A model generated the notes under the pieces. The model was given only the letters and a program-made list of their open reading frames with translations, did no database searches and was not told the DNA's origin. Of a DNA stretch of 64,000 nt, positions 42,835-54,878 are shown piece after piece. A program made the position numbers and the translations under genes. Where the stretch lies: positions 185,425 to 249,424 of the forward strand of contig JAOWBW010001596.1 in NCBI GenBank assembly GCA_026119855.1, in the 5' to 3' direction. Positions within the stretch are counted from its first letter, which is position 1; each line of letters starts with the position of its first letter. Source of the stretch: Campanula takesimana. Its lineage: Eukaryota; Streptophyta; Magnoliopsida; Asterales; Campanulaceae.

Positions 42835-44240
42835 GTGGTGGATCAACAAATGATGGTCGTGGTGGATCAACAAGTGATCGTCGTGGTGGATCAACAAGTG
42901 ATGGTCGTGGTGGATCAACACATGATCATCGTGGTGGATCAACAAGTGATGGTCGTTGTGGATCAACACATGATGGTCGTGGTGGATCAACAAATGATGG
43001 TCGTGGTGGTGCTTGGGGTTGTGGTGATGAAGATGAGACTTTCTCCTTACCAGATTTACTCTTGTTGCTTGTCAATTTTTTAAGGAAATTACTCATGATG
43101 GAAAAAATATGTCGTAGAGAGAAATGAAGATGAAAGGAACTAAGGTTGAAAGTCTTGAATCAAATTATTTTCATTTGAGAGAGTTGAGAGAGATAACTGA
43201 GTTTTGATGAAGTAATTTATTTGGAGAGGGAAATAGTATTTATAGTTAGGAAATTTAATTAGGATAACAATTTTTTTTTTTTTTTAAGTTTGAAAATCGT
43301 CAAAAACGCAGTCAAAACGGCTATATTTGGTCAAACTTCCGTTAGTTAACGAAAATAAACGGGCATAAGTTAAATTTCCAACGGATCCATTCATACTTTA
43401 AATTTAAAAAAGGGCTTGGATTAGACTTAAAAGTAAAGCCATCATCCCCCAGACCGACAGACTGCCACTCACTCTGCCAGTCACACCTGACCTGACCACA
43501 CACACTACCACAGCCCAGTAGCCCACTCCACTCGGCACTCCCTCCCAGCTAGGGATGGCCAAAACCGGTTCCGGACCCGGTTCCGGTTCGGCAAAAGGGT
43601 GACCCTTAACGGGCCCGCGCTTACCCCGGTTCTGGTTCCGGTTTGGCACAATCCGGTTCCGCTACGGTTCCGGTCCCCCTTTTAAAATTATTGAAAAATA
43701 AGGGATTTCCGGTTCCGGTCCGATTCGGCATATATGTGACCCTGAACCGGCCCGTATGCCTTGCGGTTCCGGTTCGTCCGGTTCCGGTTTCCTCCCCTGT
43801 TTGCTCCGGTTCCGGGCTTTTCCGGTCCGGTTCCGGTCCGATTTTCCGGTTCCGGTTCGGTTTGGCAATCCCTACTCCCAGCTCCCACTGCCCCCACCCC
43901 CGCTGACAGCACGCCTAGCAAGTAGGTAGGTAGGTGGGCCAGGCCCACATGCCCATGCCGCATGCCAGAGAGGCCCAGAGCCAGACCAGACTGCCTATAG
44001 CCGTTTGACCAATAAATGCTGCCGACTGGATGTCCGGTTCTTGGCCGGTTTTTCGAACCGGTTCACCAGTTCAAGTTAACGGTTCACGGTACCGGTTCGA
44101 AGAACCGGCGGTTCACCGGTTTTGGTACCACCGACCCTGAACCGGACCGGCTGACTCACGGTTCCGGTTACTCCGGTTTCGGTTTTCTCCCCGGTTTGCT
44201 CCGGTTCCGGGCTTTTCCGGTCTGGTTTGGTCATCCCTTA
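42835..44240 (-). mobile_element. hAT 5' end copy (right arm), with nested MITE
   Basis: Starts with GTGGT, the complement of the Athila duplication ACCAC, so it carries the same retrotransposon insertion point as the copy at 15532. It includes the protein start (ATG at about 43099-43097) with the proline-repeat minisatellite and the shared TGA, the leader, and extends beyond the other copies to a CCGGTT-rich subterminal region and the terminus …TTTGGTCATCCCTTA (44226-44240). A 325-bp hAT MITE is nested at 43550-43874. Confidence 0.78.
43550..43874. mobile_element. hAT-type MITE (TAGGGATGGCC ends)
   Basis: 325 bp, TAGGGATGGCCAAAACCGGT … GTTTGGCAATCCCTA, perfect 8-bp duplication CTCCCAGC (43542-43549, 43875-43882). 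Very rich in GGTTCCGG. It is a deletion relative of the hAT family in which it is nested. Confidence 0.87.
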
Positions 44241-44262
44241 CTCCCTAGTGACGTTACTAATA

Positions 44263-44549
44263 CTCCCTACCGTTTCATGTGACTTGAGACCAAAAATTTT
44301 GGCACACAAATTAAGGAAAAGTAAGAGAGAGAAATAGTAGGAGGAGGTGTTTGTGAGTATGAAAAATTAAATAGGAGAGAGAATGAGTAGGAGGAATAGT
44401 AAGTTGATTGGTGTTGTGAGTATAAAAGTAAAGTATGAGAGAGAATGAGTGGGAAGAATAGTAAAGATTCGTTACCATTTTGGGCAGTCTCAAGTCACGT
44501 GGAACGGACGAAAAAGGAATAAGTTTCAAGTGACATGAAACGGAGGGAG
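44263..44549. mobile_element. TA-type MITE
   Basis: 287 bp, same family as 2454-2738 in opposite orientation; TA at 44261-44262 and 44550-44551; ends CTCCCTACCGTTTCATGTGA and TGACATGAAACGGAGGGAG. Confidence 0.85.
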
Positions 44550-44689
44550 TAGGTCTTACCCAATTGTTATGAATTTTTAAGTGAATTGGGAAAATTGGGT
44601 GTAAAGAGTTAAACTAGGTTGGCATAACAAAGATTAAAAAGATAACGGCCCGTTAAATAATTCTTCTACTACAAATTAAGCGAGAGAAA

Positions 44690-44823
44690 AACAGTGTGAA
44701 ATCAACACAGCTGATTGAAGGAGAGATTGATTGGGTACAAGTCGAAGCAAAGAATTGTCGATACCTGAGAGGAAAACAAATCAAATCAAATCAATTCAAT
44801 TCAAATTGGCTGGATCACGACAG
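44690..44823 (+). other. Probable 5' untranslated exon of the Yae1-like gene
   Basis: A purine-rich, ATG-free stretch (AGCGAGAGAAAAACAGTGTG … GGCTGGATCACGACAG) ends in a good donor (CAG/GTAGGT). The next plausible exon on the strand is the coding exon at 47704. Placement is by context only; the start is approximate. Confidence 0.45.
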
Positions 44824-45688
44824 GTAGGTATATTAATCAATTCTCCCTGGTTTCCATGTTTACCTTGAGTTTTCATTTCCCAATCTATTAGATTTTGAAG
44901 TTGCCATTGCTAAACAAGCCATTTATTGTATTGATATGATCAGATTTAGGGTGTACATGTGCTATTTAGTGGTGTGATTGTTTGTTCTAGGGTTGACACA
45001 GATCAATTTTTGGGGAAACCATTTGAGTTCTTGTCGTCAATGACTCGTCGATTGTTTAAGTGAGATGTTATTCTTGCATTCTATTACTATTAGTTCCTCC
45101 AGTTGAAAACTAAGGTCCCTTTTTGGTTGTTCTGCTATAAAATCCACATAAATGCCTGAACCTTGAAAGGAGATTTAGACTTCCATACATACCAAGAGAG
45201 AGGAAAACAAATAGGGTTGGGACTTCGAACCAAGAATGTAAAGGCTTAAAGGGCCAAGTGACACCCATCACTTTCGCCACTGTTTGTCTCAGCAGTAAGA
45301 TGAAAATCATTCATGTACGGAAACACCAAATAGGTGGACAAGGCTTCTCGTAATTAGCCAGTTAATTGTATTTACTAACACTACTAGACCATTGATAGAA
45401 ATGTGGAACTACATTGAAAAGCTTAGGGCTAGTGAGAAACGATAGCACCTATCATTTGTGAGTATGCCGGTTGTCATAATTCATAACAATTTATGGTAAT
45501 TAAAAAAATTGGACACAAACCTATCTGAGTATGTTATATTCTTATATAAAAATTGAGCTTTTTGAAAGGTAGTGGAAAAGGAAGTACTAGCCTTATACTT
45601 TTTCTTAACCTTATATGGAGGAAACTCAAATTTAAAGAATGGTTGATACTTTAAATACTCCTCAGTCATCACATTTTTGAGTTCTGGA

Positions 45689-46348
45689 CAGCGTCACATA
45701 ATTCGGCACGCGGTCCGATTCGCGACACGAATTCGCATACGGAATTCGCTACCCCCGAGTGAATGCGATTCACTTAGGTATTTTCGTTAAGAATTCGATT
45801 CATAATTCGCTTCATGTATTAGTAAGGTTAGCTTTGATAAACATTAATAATTATCTATAATTTATTAGGGGCTTTAGAGGAAATAAAAAAATCTAGACTC
45901 CTTATGAATAAACATTAGGTTGAGGGGCTTTTCAGGGATTATCTCTTAAACAAAAGAACAGGGAATAAGAAGGAAATAAGGGGAAAAAATACTGATATAA
46001 ACGAGAGAGAAGCGAGAATGTCGGCTTGGGTAACGCAAACGCCTAGTCGACTGCGTGAAGCGTGCCGCCATCGTCGTCGTCGTCATCGTCAGTGAAGAAA
46101 GGTTCTCGTCCTAGCTTCCTATCGCGGTAAGTGTTCTCCCAATTGTCGATATTTATCTTTAATTTAGGGCTTAGCCGATTTTCTTGCTCTTTCGTTCTCT
46201 CTGCCGGGTAACACAGCCGACGGCAATACGGCGTCTCCGGCGAACTCAGTCGCGAATTTGGGCGTTTTGATTCGGAATCGAATTCCGATTCGATTCGATC
46301 GAATGAATTCGGAATTCGACCCCGTTCTGGGCGAATTCTGTGACCCTG
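45689..46348. mobile_element. Non-autonomous hAT element
   Basis: 660 bp. Ends are CAGCGTCACATAATTCGG and the complement of CAGGGTCACAGAATTCGC, with a perfect 8-bp duplication GTTCTGGA (45681-45688, 46349-46356). GAATTCG words are frequent near both ends. The middle has (CGT)n-like GCCATCGTCGTCGTCGTCAT and a possible donor (GCGGTAAGTG), perhaps captured host DNA. Its right 113 bp is the source of the filler at 42366-42478, or both derive from a third copy. Confidence 0.87.
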
Positions 46349-46876
46349 GTTCTGGACAATTATGTGTATTTATGTCCACCTAGATTTTGGGACATTTCAA
46401 CTTAAACCTCATCAATAAGAAAAGATGCATCTACTACTAACTAAAGACACATTTTTATTAAGGGGGCCAAGAATAATTTGGTATTGGAAGTTATGTGGTA
46501 AATCTGTAATATATGAACTTTGTTTAATGGGGGTCTAAGTTGCAACATAAGGCAAAATTTTCTTAATACAAAGGGGGGTCAGAAGTAGAAAAATTAAAAT
46601 TCTCGATAGTAAAAAAATAAAGCTTATAAATTTACTACAACAAAATTGTTACTAACTTTTTAAAGGCAAATGGGGCAGCTGCCCCCTTAAGCTAAGTTGT
46701 GGCTCTGCCACTGCTCATGGTCATGATGTGGTTGTTCAATGGCATTCCATATCTGTGCCATACCGCACCAAATGTGCCAAGCACAATTCTCTTTTCTCAG
46801 AATCTTGAACTAGCTTCTCAACATGCAGTGATACAAACGGTCATTGATTCTCATTTACCATTTTTCATTGTTTCAA

Positions 46877-46997
46877 AAAGTTCTTCACATTTCTACAATT
46901 TAGGCTTAAAATTGCATAAACAAAACATGGCTAGTGAAGCAAGTGTTCCTATCCTTAAAAATAGTCAAACGCGAAGATCATTTTGGGACGGAGGGAG
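46877..46997. mobile_element. Degenerate TA-type MITE
   Basis: Right end GATCATTTTGGGACGGAGGG … TA; shares AACAAAACATGGCTAGTGAA with the MITE at 249-395. Left terminus eroded. Confidence 0.65.
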
Positions 46998-47703
46998 TAT
47001 TTTCTTACTAAGTTAATTTTTGAGTCCAAGGCCTTATTTCAAGAAGATTATGCATGTTGAAGCCTCTCATGATCCCGTATGAAACTGTTCAGCTTGCTTT
47101 TATGTTTCTCACGCTCGAGGTTCTAAAATATTAAGGCAATTCTCACCTTCTTGCTCTAAGATTCTTAATATGCTAAGCTCAGATAGTAGAAGTGCACTAC
47201 TGAATTAGGCGAATAAGGTCATAATGCGCTCTATGTTCTTTTCTTTCTGGATGGAAAGAGAATATTAATCCTACGTTTATAATTGCAGTAAAGTTTTTTT
47301 TTTTTTTTTTTTCCTCTAAGAATTAATAAAAAATTAATTCCTTGGTAACGGTGGGGAATGAAAATTTTACAAATACATGGTTACTATCTTAAGTATGCGA
47401 GGACAGTGTATGGATGAAGTTATTTATTTCCTTATTTAATGGGTTGGCCAGAAAGTGGTTGAATTAACTGAAACATTACCTACCACTTTTGCCTACTAAT
47501 GTCTCCATGTTTTGGGATTATTTTTTTCTATTGGATGTGGATAAAAAATGAAGGTGAGGCATTAGTATTTATGGTACTCAATTTAAACATTTAGCAATAA
47601 ATTTGGTGGGTCTTCCCTTTTGATATCTTTCTTTTTAGCTTATAATTCGTTTCCCTCCGTACTAACTCTAATTGTTGTTATGTTTATTCTTAATGGTGCG
47701 TAG

Positions 47704-50232
47704 ATGGAGAGAAGTCTTGCTGATGAGCTTTACTCAGAAGTCTCACAACCAAAATCTAAGTTAGGTCACATGTCAGTTCCTGGCAGTAGGCAAAACGATT
47801 CACATGGTATAAGTTCCACTTGCAATGATTTTCTCTCCCCAAATTTTGCTGTTGCGGGAAAAAAATATAGACATGATATTCGCATATAATAAATGGATTT
47901 TTAAGATTAGCATTCTTTGGGAAAAATGAATGGGAACCAACAAGGTGGTCCTCCTTGCCGGTTAATGATCAAAATAATTTTTTTTAAAACAGAACTATTT
48001 ATAAACTGTTGTAACTCAGTATATGTTCACCTCTCAAATGAATAATAAGTTAACCCGGATGACAGAAGTCACTTTGTAGTTTCTAGACTGTGGATGGGCT
48101 CATTAACTTAGTAGCTTAATAACTTTCTTCTTTGTCCTCCCTCTGTCCCATAATACGTGTCACAGTTGACTTGTCAATGTTTTTAAGGATTGTGCTTAAC
48201 TTGTTTGTACCTTGATCGTATCATGAAAAAATTACACTTACTATTTCCCTAGTTAGAAACGTGACGCTTATTCTGGGATCCTAGTTAGAAACGTGACACT
48301 TATTCTGGGATAGACCCAAATGGAAAGTGCGACGCTCATCATGGGTCAGAGGGAGTATTACCATGTTTAGGATCTTTATATATTATGGACTCTATTTAGG
48401 AATATAAGTAGCTAAGAGAGAGACTTGTTTACTGGGTTTTTTCTTGTTATGACCGGTTGCAGACTGATGATGGTACCTTTACTAGCTCGGCCCATAGGGA
48501 GAGGATGGAAGAAAAGAGGAGCAATTAAAGCAGCAAGTTAAGCAAGTTTTATTAACCCCTTAATGTAGTGGTGGCGCCAAATCTTTCTAAGAATTTCCAT
48601 TTTTGTATAAGACTAAATGGTTGATGAAAGATTTTCTTTGATTTATTTGAGTTTTTCTAAAAAGAACTTCATTGCTCCTTAATTATTCTTCTTTAGACAC
48701 AAAGTTACCAAAAGAAACTTTTGATTTTTTACTAGATGCATTTTGGCATGCGTGCTGGAATTATGAGTTATGTTCTAGGATACCAATGGTAGGGCATGCC
48801 TGGTGGAGCTTTTAAAAGTTTTTTTTTTTTCGTTTTTTTTTTTTTTTTTGGGGGGGGGGGGGGGGGGTGGGAGAGGAGGGCAGGGATAGCAATGGTCCTT
48901 AAAGTTGTAAAATAGTGCTGGTCAAGCTTTTGAGAAGCCCAACTTGTCAATGCTAATAAATAGAACTTTTTATTCCATCCAAAGACCAGCTCTGAAAAAG
49001 CGTCCATGGAAGCGGAAAGATCTAATACCCTTTTTGAAATTAACCATAAAATCTTTTTGTGCTAGTAATTATGGAAATGTTCGAGGCTATCTACCAACTG
49101 AATACTGGGATTTTAGCCTATAACATTCAGACAAGGAGATTCAGATCCTTATCACTTTCCTTATGATGTGCTTCATCAGCTATTTCTTGAATTATTTAAC
49201 GATATAAGGGGGAGAGAGCATGAAACTTGAATAAACAAAAAGAGTGGTAAAATATGTGAAAACAAAAGTTAAATGTGTAAATACAGAGCTTGAGTAAACT
49301 GCTGCGATGAGCTGGTTTCTACTAGACTAATCATATATGCTTGGATGTCATATTTATTTCCTATTTTGGCATTTTTATCTTCTTGGCGAGTCTTTGGTCA
49401 AGCATTCCTTCACATTTTCTTTCTAAATCCCATGCTTGATTTCCTGCTTAATTTCAGATGAATTGTGGTTTGAAGATGAATCTTCTTGGAACAATACTGT
49501 TGATGAATTGGATAACGTATCTGACTTGGACAGGGAGTGGATGAGGAGGCGAAACGAGTTTCACACGGTATCCTCCCATATTCAAGAACTAAACTTGATT
49601 GCCCCTTGACATATAAGAGTGGGGCGTAGGCTATGAGGAATGCAAAATAATTTGCCCATGCAATCTTTTGTACTTATAATTGCTAATATTCGGTTTAATC
49701 TTAACTAATGAACAGGTTGGATATCTTGATGGTCTCATGGCGGGAAAGGAAGCTTCTGCCCAAGATGGGTTCAACGTCGGTTTTAATGAATCCGTCTTTG
49801 CTGGATGTAAATGGGGTATTGTCAGAGGTGTTACAAGGTATGTGAAAATTCTGTGATTTCTAAGTTGTATTTTAGACATTAATTTTTTCTTCTTCTATAA
49901 TCCAAGTATATATATACACTATATTTTCGCCTTGATCAAGTGCTCTAGCTTGCTTACCGGATGGACTGAAAGAGAAGATGGTCGAAACAAAGGAAAATAG
50001 AAACAAATATAACCAACTCTACGAATCTGTGACTTGTATTTCAACAACGGATGCACTAAAGCTGTTTAACGATGACATGGTCAACAAAACTGTAAAACAG
50101 ATGGATAATACAAAGCGTTGTTCAGATTGCAGTCCTCTTGATTGTTACAATGGGGAGCTCGAGTCTCTTATTTCAGAGTCTCCCGCTGTTAAAGTGCATT
50201 TCCGTGAGGATCAAAAGAAACTGTATGCCTAA
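47704..50232 (+). CDS. Yae1/deca-GX3 domain protein (four coding exons)
   Basis: Exons 47704-47806, 49458-49567, 49716-49837 and 49941-50232, all with GT/AG borders and consistent phases, give 208 codons. The N-terminus is MERSLADELYSEVSQPKSKL, then an acidic part with DELDNVSDLDREWMRRRNEF. The Yae1 N-terminal domain follows as a glycine-every-four-residues series: VGYLDGLMAGKEASAQDGFN and VGFNESVFAGCKWGIVRGVT. The tail (ALACLPDGLKEKMVETKENR … FREDQKKLYA) is less conserved. In yeast, Yae1 with Lto1 links the ABC protein Rli1 to the cytosolic iron-sulfur assembly machinery; an equivalent role in plants is an inference. No lesion is seen. A MITE fragment starts just after the stop and may lie in the 3' UTR. 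Confidence 0.88.
48137..48355. mobile_element. TA-type MITE in intron of the Yae1-like gene
   Basis: CTCCCTCTGTCCCATAATAC … CATGGGTCAGAGGGAG, TA on the right. It contains a tandem duplication of AGTTAGAAACGTGAC…TTATTCTGGGAT. Confidence 0.7.
48816..48867. repeat. Poly(T)/poly(G) runs
   Basis: T runs followed by 18 consecutive G residues (48850-48867) within the Yae1-like gene intron. They could form a quadruplex or be an unreliable sequence position. Confidence 0.85.
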
Positions 50233-50572
50233 AATGTATTCTCTCCGTCCCATAATAAATATTTGTATCTCATTTAACATAAAGCTCCTCATTGGAAACT
50301 CGAGGATTTTGCATCATCCTCTTTCTGATGGATGAAGGGGATCCACTAGATGAATCTGCAAATTCTGTAGCAATGATATAATCTTTAAAATTACGAGGGA
50401 AAAAAAGAGGGACATGAAGGAGAGTTTCTTTCTTTAATTCATGCGCATAGTCATGTCATTTGAAGTAGTTTTCTTCTTCTTCTTTTTTTATTATTTTATG
50501 CAATTCTATCAAATTATATTTTTTCTTGCTCTTTTCATTTTTATTTTATTTTTTTATATACATTACAAACCT
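50233..50572. other. 3' flank of the Yae1-like gene with MITE fragment
   Basis: A single MITE-like end (TCTCTCCGTCCCATAATAAA, 50240) with no recognisable partner, then T-rich DNA. No polyadenylation signal can be assigned with confidence. Confidence 0.4.
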
Positions 50573-50581
50573 GTAAAGTTA

Positions 50582-51099
50582 GAGAAAATTTGGGAAAAAA
50601 CGTGTTTTACGTCAAGGTTGCGTAAAACGTGTTTTTAAGTTTGGCGCGGTGGCATTTTTGTAATTAACGGGAAGTTGTTTAGCGCTGATCGTAAGTGCCA
50701 GTGGTAGTGTAAAAAAGTGCCAGCAGATGTACACTGACACTTATTGACACTACCACTGGCACTTTTTAATAAGTGTCAGTATCAATGTTAAAAAGTGCCA
50801 GTGTAATGGCTGACAATTATTAACACTACCACTGACACTTTTAATAAGTGCCGGTATCAATGTAAAAAAGTGACAGTGTACTTACTGGCAATTTTTAACA
50901 TTACCACTGGCACTTAAGAAAAGTGCCAGTTTCATGTTTATAAACGCCAGTTTGAAATCACTGACTTTTTGTAATACTAACACTGGGCATTTACTATGGT
51001 TGCCAGTATTTACGAAAATGTCACCACTTGTTTTGAAGTATAATGGCCAGCGTCTTTGAAAAACACGTTTGAAAAATGCGTTTTTCACAAGACTCACTC
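50582..51099. mobile_element. Small Mutator-like element A
   Basis: 518 bp between perfect 9-bp duplications GTAAAGTTA (50573-50581, 51100-51108). The left end contains AAAACGTGTTTTACG, the right end ATGCGTTTTTCACAAGACTC. The interior consists of alternating AGTGCCAGTGGTAGTG words and complements (ACACTACCACTGGCACTT). It is related to 54879-55484. Confidence 0.75.
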
Positions 51100-51539
51100 G
51101 TAAAGTTAAATTTAAAAAATGAAAAAGGCCTAATAAGCATAAGAAAGAAAATTGCAACAGGACTATTATTAAAATTTATTTCTTTTATCCTTTTTTTTTT
51201 TCTCATATTAACCTAGCTTTTATTATATCTATGTTAATATATTCTTATATTTTTTTCCATTTTTTTTGTTAATTAATATAAAAGACGCAACGCAAAGAAG
51301 ACATCTATGTTTTTTAAAAATTAGGATTTATATACTTTTATGTTTTATTAGTCTAATGATTTTTCTTAATTAAATTTTGGAAAATTAAAGTCGTTGATTA
51401 CAATAAATGATCATTAACAAAAAATCAAGGGATATATTTACATTTAAATGTACATGATTGCAATTTTTTATTAATCAATTATTTTCTTATATTCTAATGA
51501 AATATTTAACTATACCGCGTAATATTTTAATAGTTTTTT

Positions 51540-52063
51540 AGCAACCAAAATAGTCATAAGCTATTTCAGAACATTCAAAACAAATAGCAGCTAATTAATC
51601 AGTCACTTGTAATAAGTCATCAGCCATAAGTTGTAGTAACTTTAAGCCATCAGCTATAAGTCATCGGACACCAGCTATGACAAACGAGCCTTAAATATGG
51701 CATCACATTTAGCTTGTGGACTTTTGTAAAAGATGTGTTTTATTGGTTTGTGCATTGTTTGTATATTAAATTTGCATACTATTTTTTATTTTAAAATGTG
51801 ATATTTATTTTAGAATGAATTAAAATGAAAAGTGAGATTATTTTAAGACGGGTGGAGTAAGCCTTATCCCTACCATGTTTGTTGCAAACCTGTTAAAAAA
51901 TTTAAGGGTATCGTCCCTTTTTTTGCACTTAAAATAATATTAAATTTAAGCCTTATCCTTGAAAGTTAACAGTTACCGGTTAGGTTGAGGTTAGACTTTA
52001 ACGGAATTCTTAACCGCCGGTTTTAACCGTTAACTGGCGGTTATAACCGAATGGCCATCTCTA
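51540..52063. mobile_element. hAT terminal remnants
   Basis: Two pieces: 51545-51700 with repeated CATCAGCCATAAGT/CATCAGCTATAAG words ending GACAAACGAGCC, and 51890-52063 with CCGGTTTTAACCGTTAACTG and the terminus AACCGAATGGCCATCTCTA. Both look like hAT ends; neither has a partner or duplication. Confidence 0.5.
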
Positions 52064-52132
52064 GGTTTGTAGTTTAAGCATAAATTTGTAACAAATTTTG
52101 ATTTTGATCTTGATCTTGATACCTATTTACTC

Positions 52133-52319
52133 CATGTCCCTCATTTTGGGGAAATTTGAAAACTTTTTAACTTTTTGTGATTTGAAGTAACAAAAGTGTA
52201 CGAAAACTCTGCTATCTACTAATTTCTAAATTTTGGAGAAAAAGTTATTTGCAAAAAGTTGTTCATTTAGGATAAAATTTTCTTAAAAGCAAAAGTCATT
52301 CATTTTGAAACAGACCGAG
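52133..52319. mobile_element. Degenerate TA-type MITE
   Basis: CTCCATGTCCCTCATTTTGG … CATTCATTTTGAAACAGACC GAG followed by TA; arms eroded but complementary. Confidence 0.55.
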
Positions 52320-52424
52320 TATTAAACATTCTCACTCTGTTCTAGAATAAATGTCACATTTTGTATGATAATACGAATAAATTTTAAACAATAATTTTAA
52401 GTTAATTTAGTTATTTTAGTAAAA

Positions 52425-53703
52425 GGCCAAAATACATTTTACCCCCAAAGTATCCATCGATTCCCACTTTGCACCCCGTTTGAAAAGTCGGTCTCTTTGG
52501 TACCTAAGTTTCCAATTTTTCCCACTTTGCACCCTGGTGCTAACAGACGTTAGATTTCTAACGTTAAATAGCACGTGCCTCATCACGTGGTGGGCATATT
52601 CGTCCTTTTACTATGAAATCCTTTTTTATTTTTCGTTGGAACCAAACGATGGCGTTTCAAGGCAATAAGAATAAAGAAAAAAAAAAGGAAAAGAAAAATT
52701 CAAAAAAAATTCAAAAAAGAAGAAGAAGGGAAAAACGGAATTTAAAACCCAGTTCGTCGTTCCTGTAGCCCCATGCCCCATTCTTCTTCAAAATCAACTA
52801 TGAGTTCACCACAATCTTCATCTTCTACAACCAGATTCGACTATGTAGGTGACGAATCCTAGATCTAAGCTGAAACCCTTGGTATTAATCACTTTACGCC
52901 CTCAATCTAAACCCTAGCTATGGTTTTTCTCCATCGCTCAAAATCTGAACGGTAAGGAGCAAGGGGAAACGGGATTATATGCCAAAAAATATTGGGGAAG
53001 AAGAGATTTTCGATGATGGTGATGAAGGAAACAGTCGAAAATCTCATACTTTGAAGCTAATATATGAGTTTTGAGCATTAATGGAGGTTCCAAAACTTCA
53101 TATTTTGAAACCCAGAAGATCTGGGTTTTGAGCATTAATGGTTTTTTTTTTATTTATTTCGATCTCTGATTTGATTTCAATTCTGATTTTGATTTGGTTT
53201 GATTTAAGTTTCGATCTTTGATTTTTGATTTAGGTTTAGAAACTCAGTTTTGGGTTTGTTCCACTTTGTTTTGGATTTCGATTTTGATTTCGATTTAGGT
53301 TCCAAACTCTAAGTCTGATCTGGGTTTGTTCCTCTCTAGGTTTGTTCATGCTTTAGAAACCCATCTGCACTTAGTTTCGATTTTGAAGATTGGCAATGGT
53401 GGGTGGTGGTGGTGGTGGTGTTACTGTGGTGGTGCTGGTGATGGGTGGTGCTAGTGGTAGCTCTAGTATGAAGAAGACGATACATAAAAGACATTTAAGC
53501 CCTCTTTTTCTCAAGTCAAAAGACTAAAATACCCATCATGTGACATGCACGTGGCATTGTCTGTTAGTTTTCTTAACAACCATTTGACGGAGGGTGCAAA
53601 GTGGGAAAAATTGAAAACTTAGGTACCAAAGAGACCGACTTTTTAAACGGGGGTGCAAAGTGAGAATCGGTGGATACTTTGGGAGGTAAAATGTATTTTG
53701 GCC
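52425..53703. mobile_element. Non-autonomous Mutator-like element B
   Basis: 1279 bp with TIRs of about 123 bp starting GGCCAAAATACATTTTACCC and containing ACTTTGCACCC…AAAGTCGGTCTCTTTGGTAC. The flanks TTAGTAAAA (52416-52424) and TTAGTA (53704-53709) suggest a target duplication altered by the neighbouring fragment. The interior has a TTC-rich segment, GATTTCGATTT-type repeats (53157-53330) and (GGT)n at 53401-53430. No transposase. Confidence 0.78.
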
Positions 53704-53715
53704 TTAGTAGTAAAA

Positions 53716-53828
53716 GGCCAAAATACATTTTACCCCCCAAAGTATCCATCGATTCCCACTTTGCACCCCCGTTTGAAAAGTCGGTATCTTTGGTACCTAA
53801 GTTTCCAATTTTTCCCACTTTGCACCCT
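53716..53828. mobile_element. Solo terminus of the element B family
   Basis: 113 bp copying the left TIR (GGCCAAAATACATTTTACCC … CTTTGCACCCTC), 12 bp after the right end of element B and in the orientation of its left end. It is either a second element reduced to one TIR or a product of aberrant transposition. Confidence 0.75.
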
Positions 53829-54870
53829 CAAACTTGGTATTGATATACGATCAAAATTATCATAGAATTTTTTTCATATTAATGTATAAAAAGACAAATA
53901 TTTATTTAGGAAGAGTGGGAGTAATAGGCACGACAATTGTAAGATTGCATTACTTTGTTATATCTTTATTACGCTGCAACTGCTTTTGGTTATGAATAAC
54001 GTTTTGGGAGAGGCTAATGCCACTACAAAATATGCTTATCCACTACATTATTAAAACTTTTAATGAACTAAATATTGTATTGACTCAATTACCCTTTTAT
54101 AACATACCTTATTTGACAAGGATTTTACTTCCCAAATCCCACAAACCTTTCAAATTATTGAGTCGAGATCTCCTGTACCACTTTTGTGTGCCACTCCATG
54201 TACCACTGCTAATCTAACCGTTCACATGTTTGCATAATATTACAATAATACCACTCTTAACAATTGTGAGTTATTAGATCACTTGTGGTACATGAAGTGG
54301 CACATAAAGTGGTACAAATGATTTGAACTCCAAATTATTACTCCCATTGTAATGTAACTTTCCATTTTTTTATATTTTCTTTTTCCTATTGTTTGATTTT
54401 CCTTTTTCAACATATCCCTTTGACTCCGAGAATTTGTCATCTTTCTTTCTTTTTTTTTTTTTTTTTTCATTTATCCCAAGAGCACACTTCCCTTGGATAG
54501 CAATAATAGGTGTAAAATTTTTACAAAATACAGGCAAGGTAATCAAGATTTATGAAAATTTTACTGGTTAAAAAGTTTTTTTTTTTTGTTTGGTCAGGGT
54601 GAGGGGAGGGAGGTATTTTTTTCATACCATTTATTTCTTATTATTTAATCTACTAAATACATAAAATTAAACTTGGACAAAGTTGAGTCAATTTTTTTTT
54701 TTTTAAAGGAAGTTGAGTCAGAATGTTAAAAATTGTGTAGTCGTGAACATAAGAATAAATAGTTTGGAATTTGAAACCTTAAATGAAGAGTGACATGTGA
54801 CAAAAAATTAAATAAAATAATGAAGGATGGCTTTCAAAGAGTAGCCATTTCATTTTTAAGCAATCATATA
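53829..54870. other. Unassigned AT-rich region
   Basis: Contains self-complementary words around 54170-54320 (GTACCACTTTTGTGTGCCAC and TGTGGTACATGAAGTGGCAC) that may be a small fold-back element, and T runs. No gene. Confidence 0.35.
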
Positions 54871-54878
54871 AAATTAAA

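Larger units (their letters stand above)
44824..47703. other. Long first intron or upstream region of the Yae1-like gene
   Basis: Holds a hAT element (45689-46348), a hAT-like end (about 46660-46715, GCTGCCCCCTTAAGC and GTGGCTCTGCCACTG), a degenerate MITE (46877-46997) and a T run at 47297. No coding exon is recognised. Confidence 0.45.

Noticed and set aside
42366..46348. A single 4-kb hAT element using the two CAGGGTCAC ends as inverted termini
   Set aside because: The right end has its own partner at 45689 with a perfect 8-bp duplication GTTCTGGA, and no duplication flanks the 42366-46348 pair.
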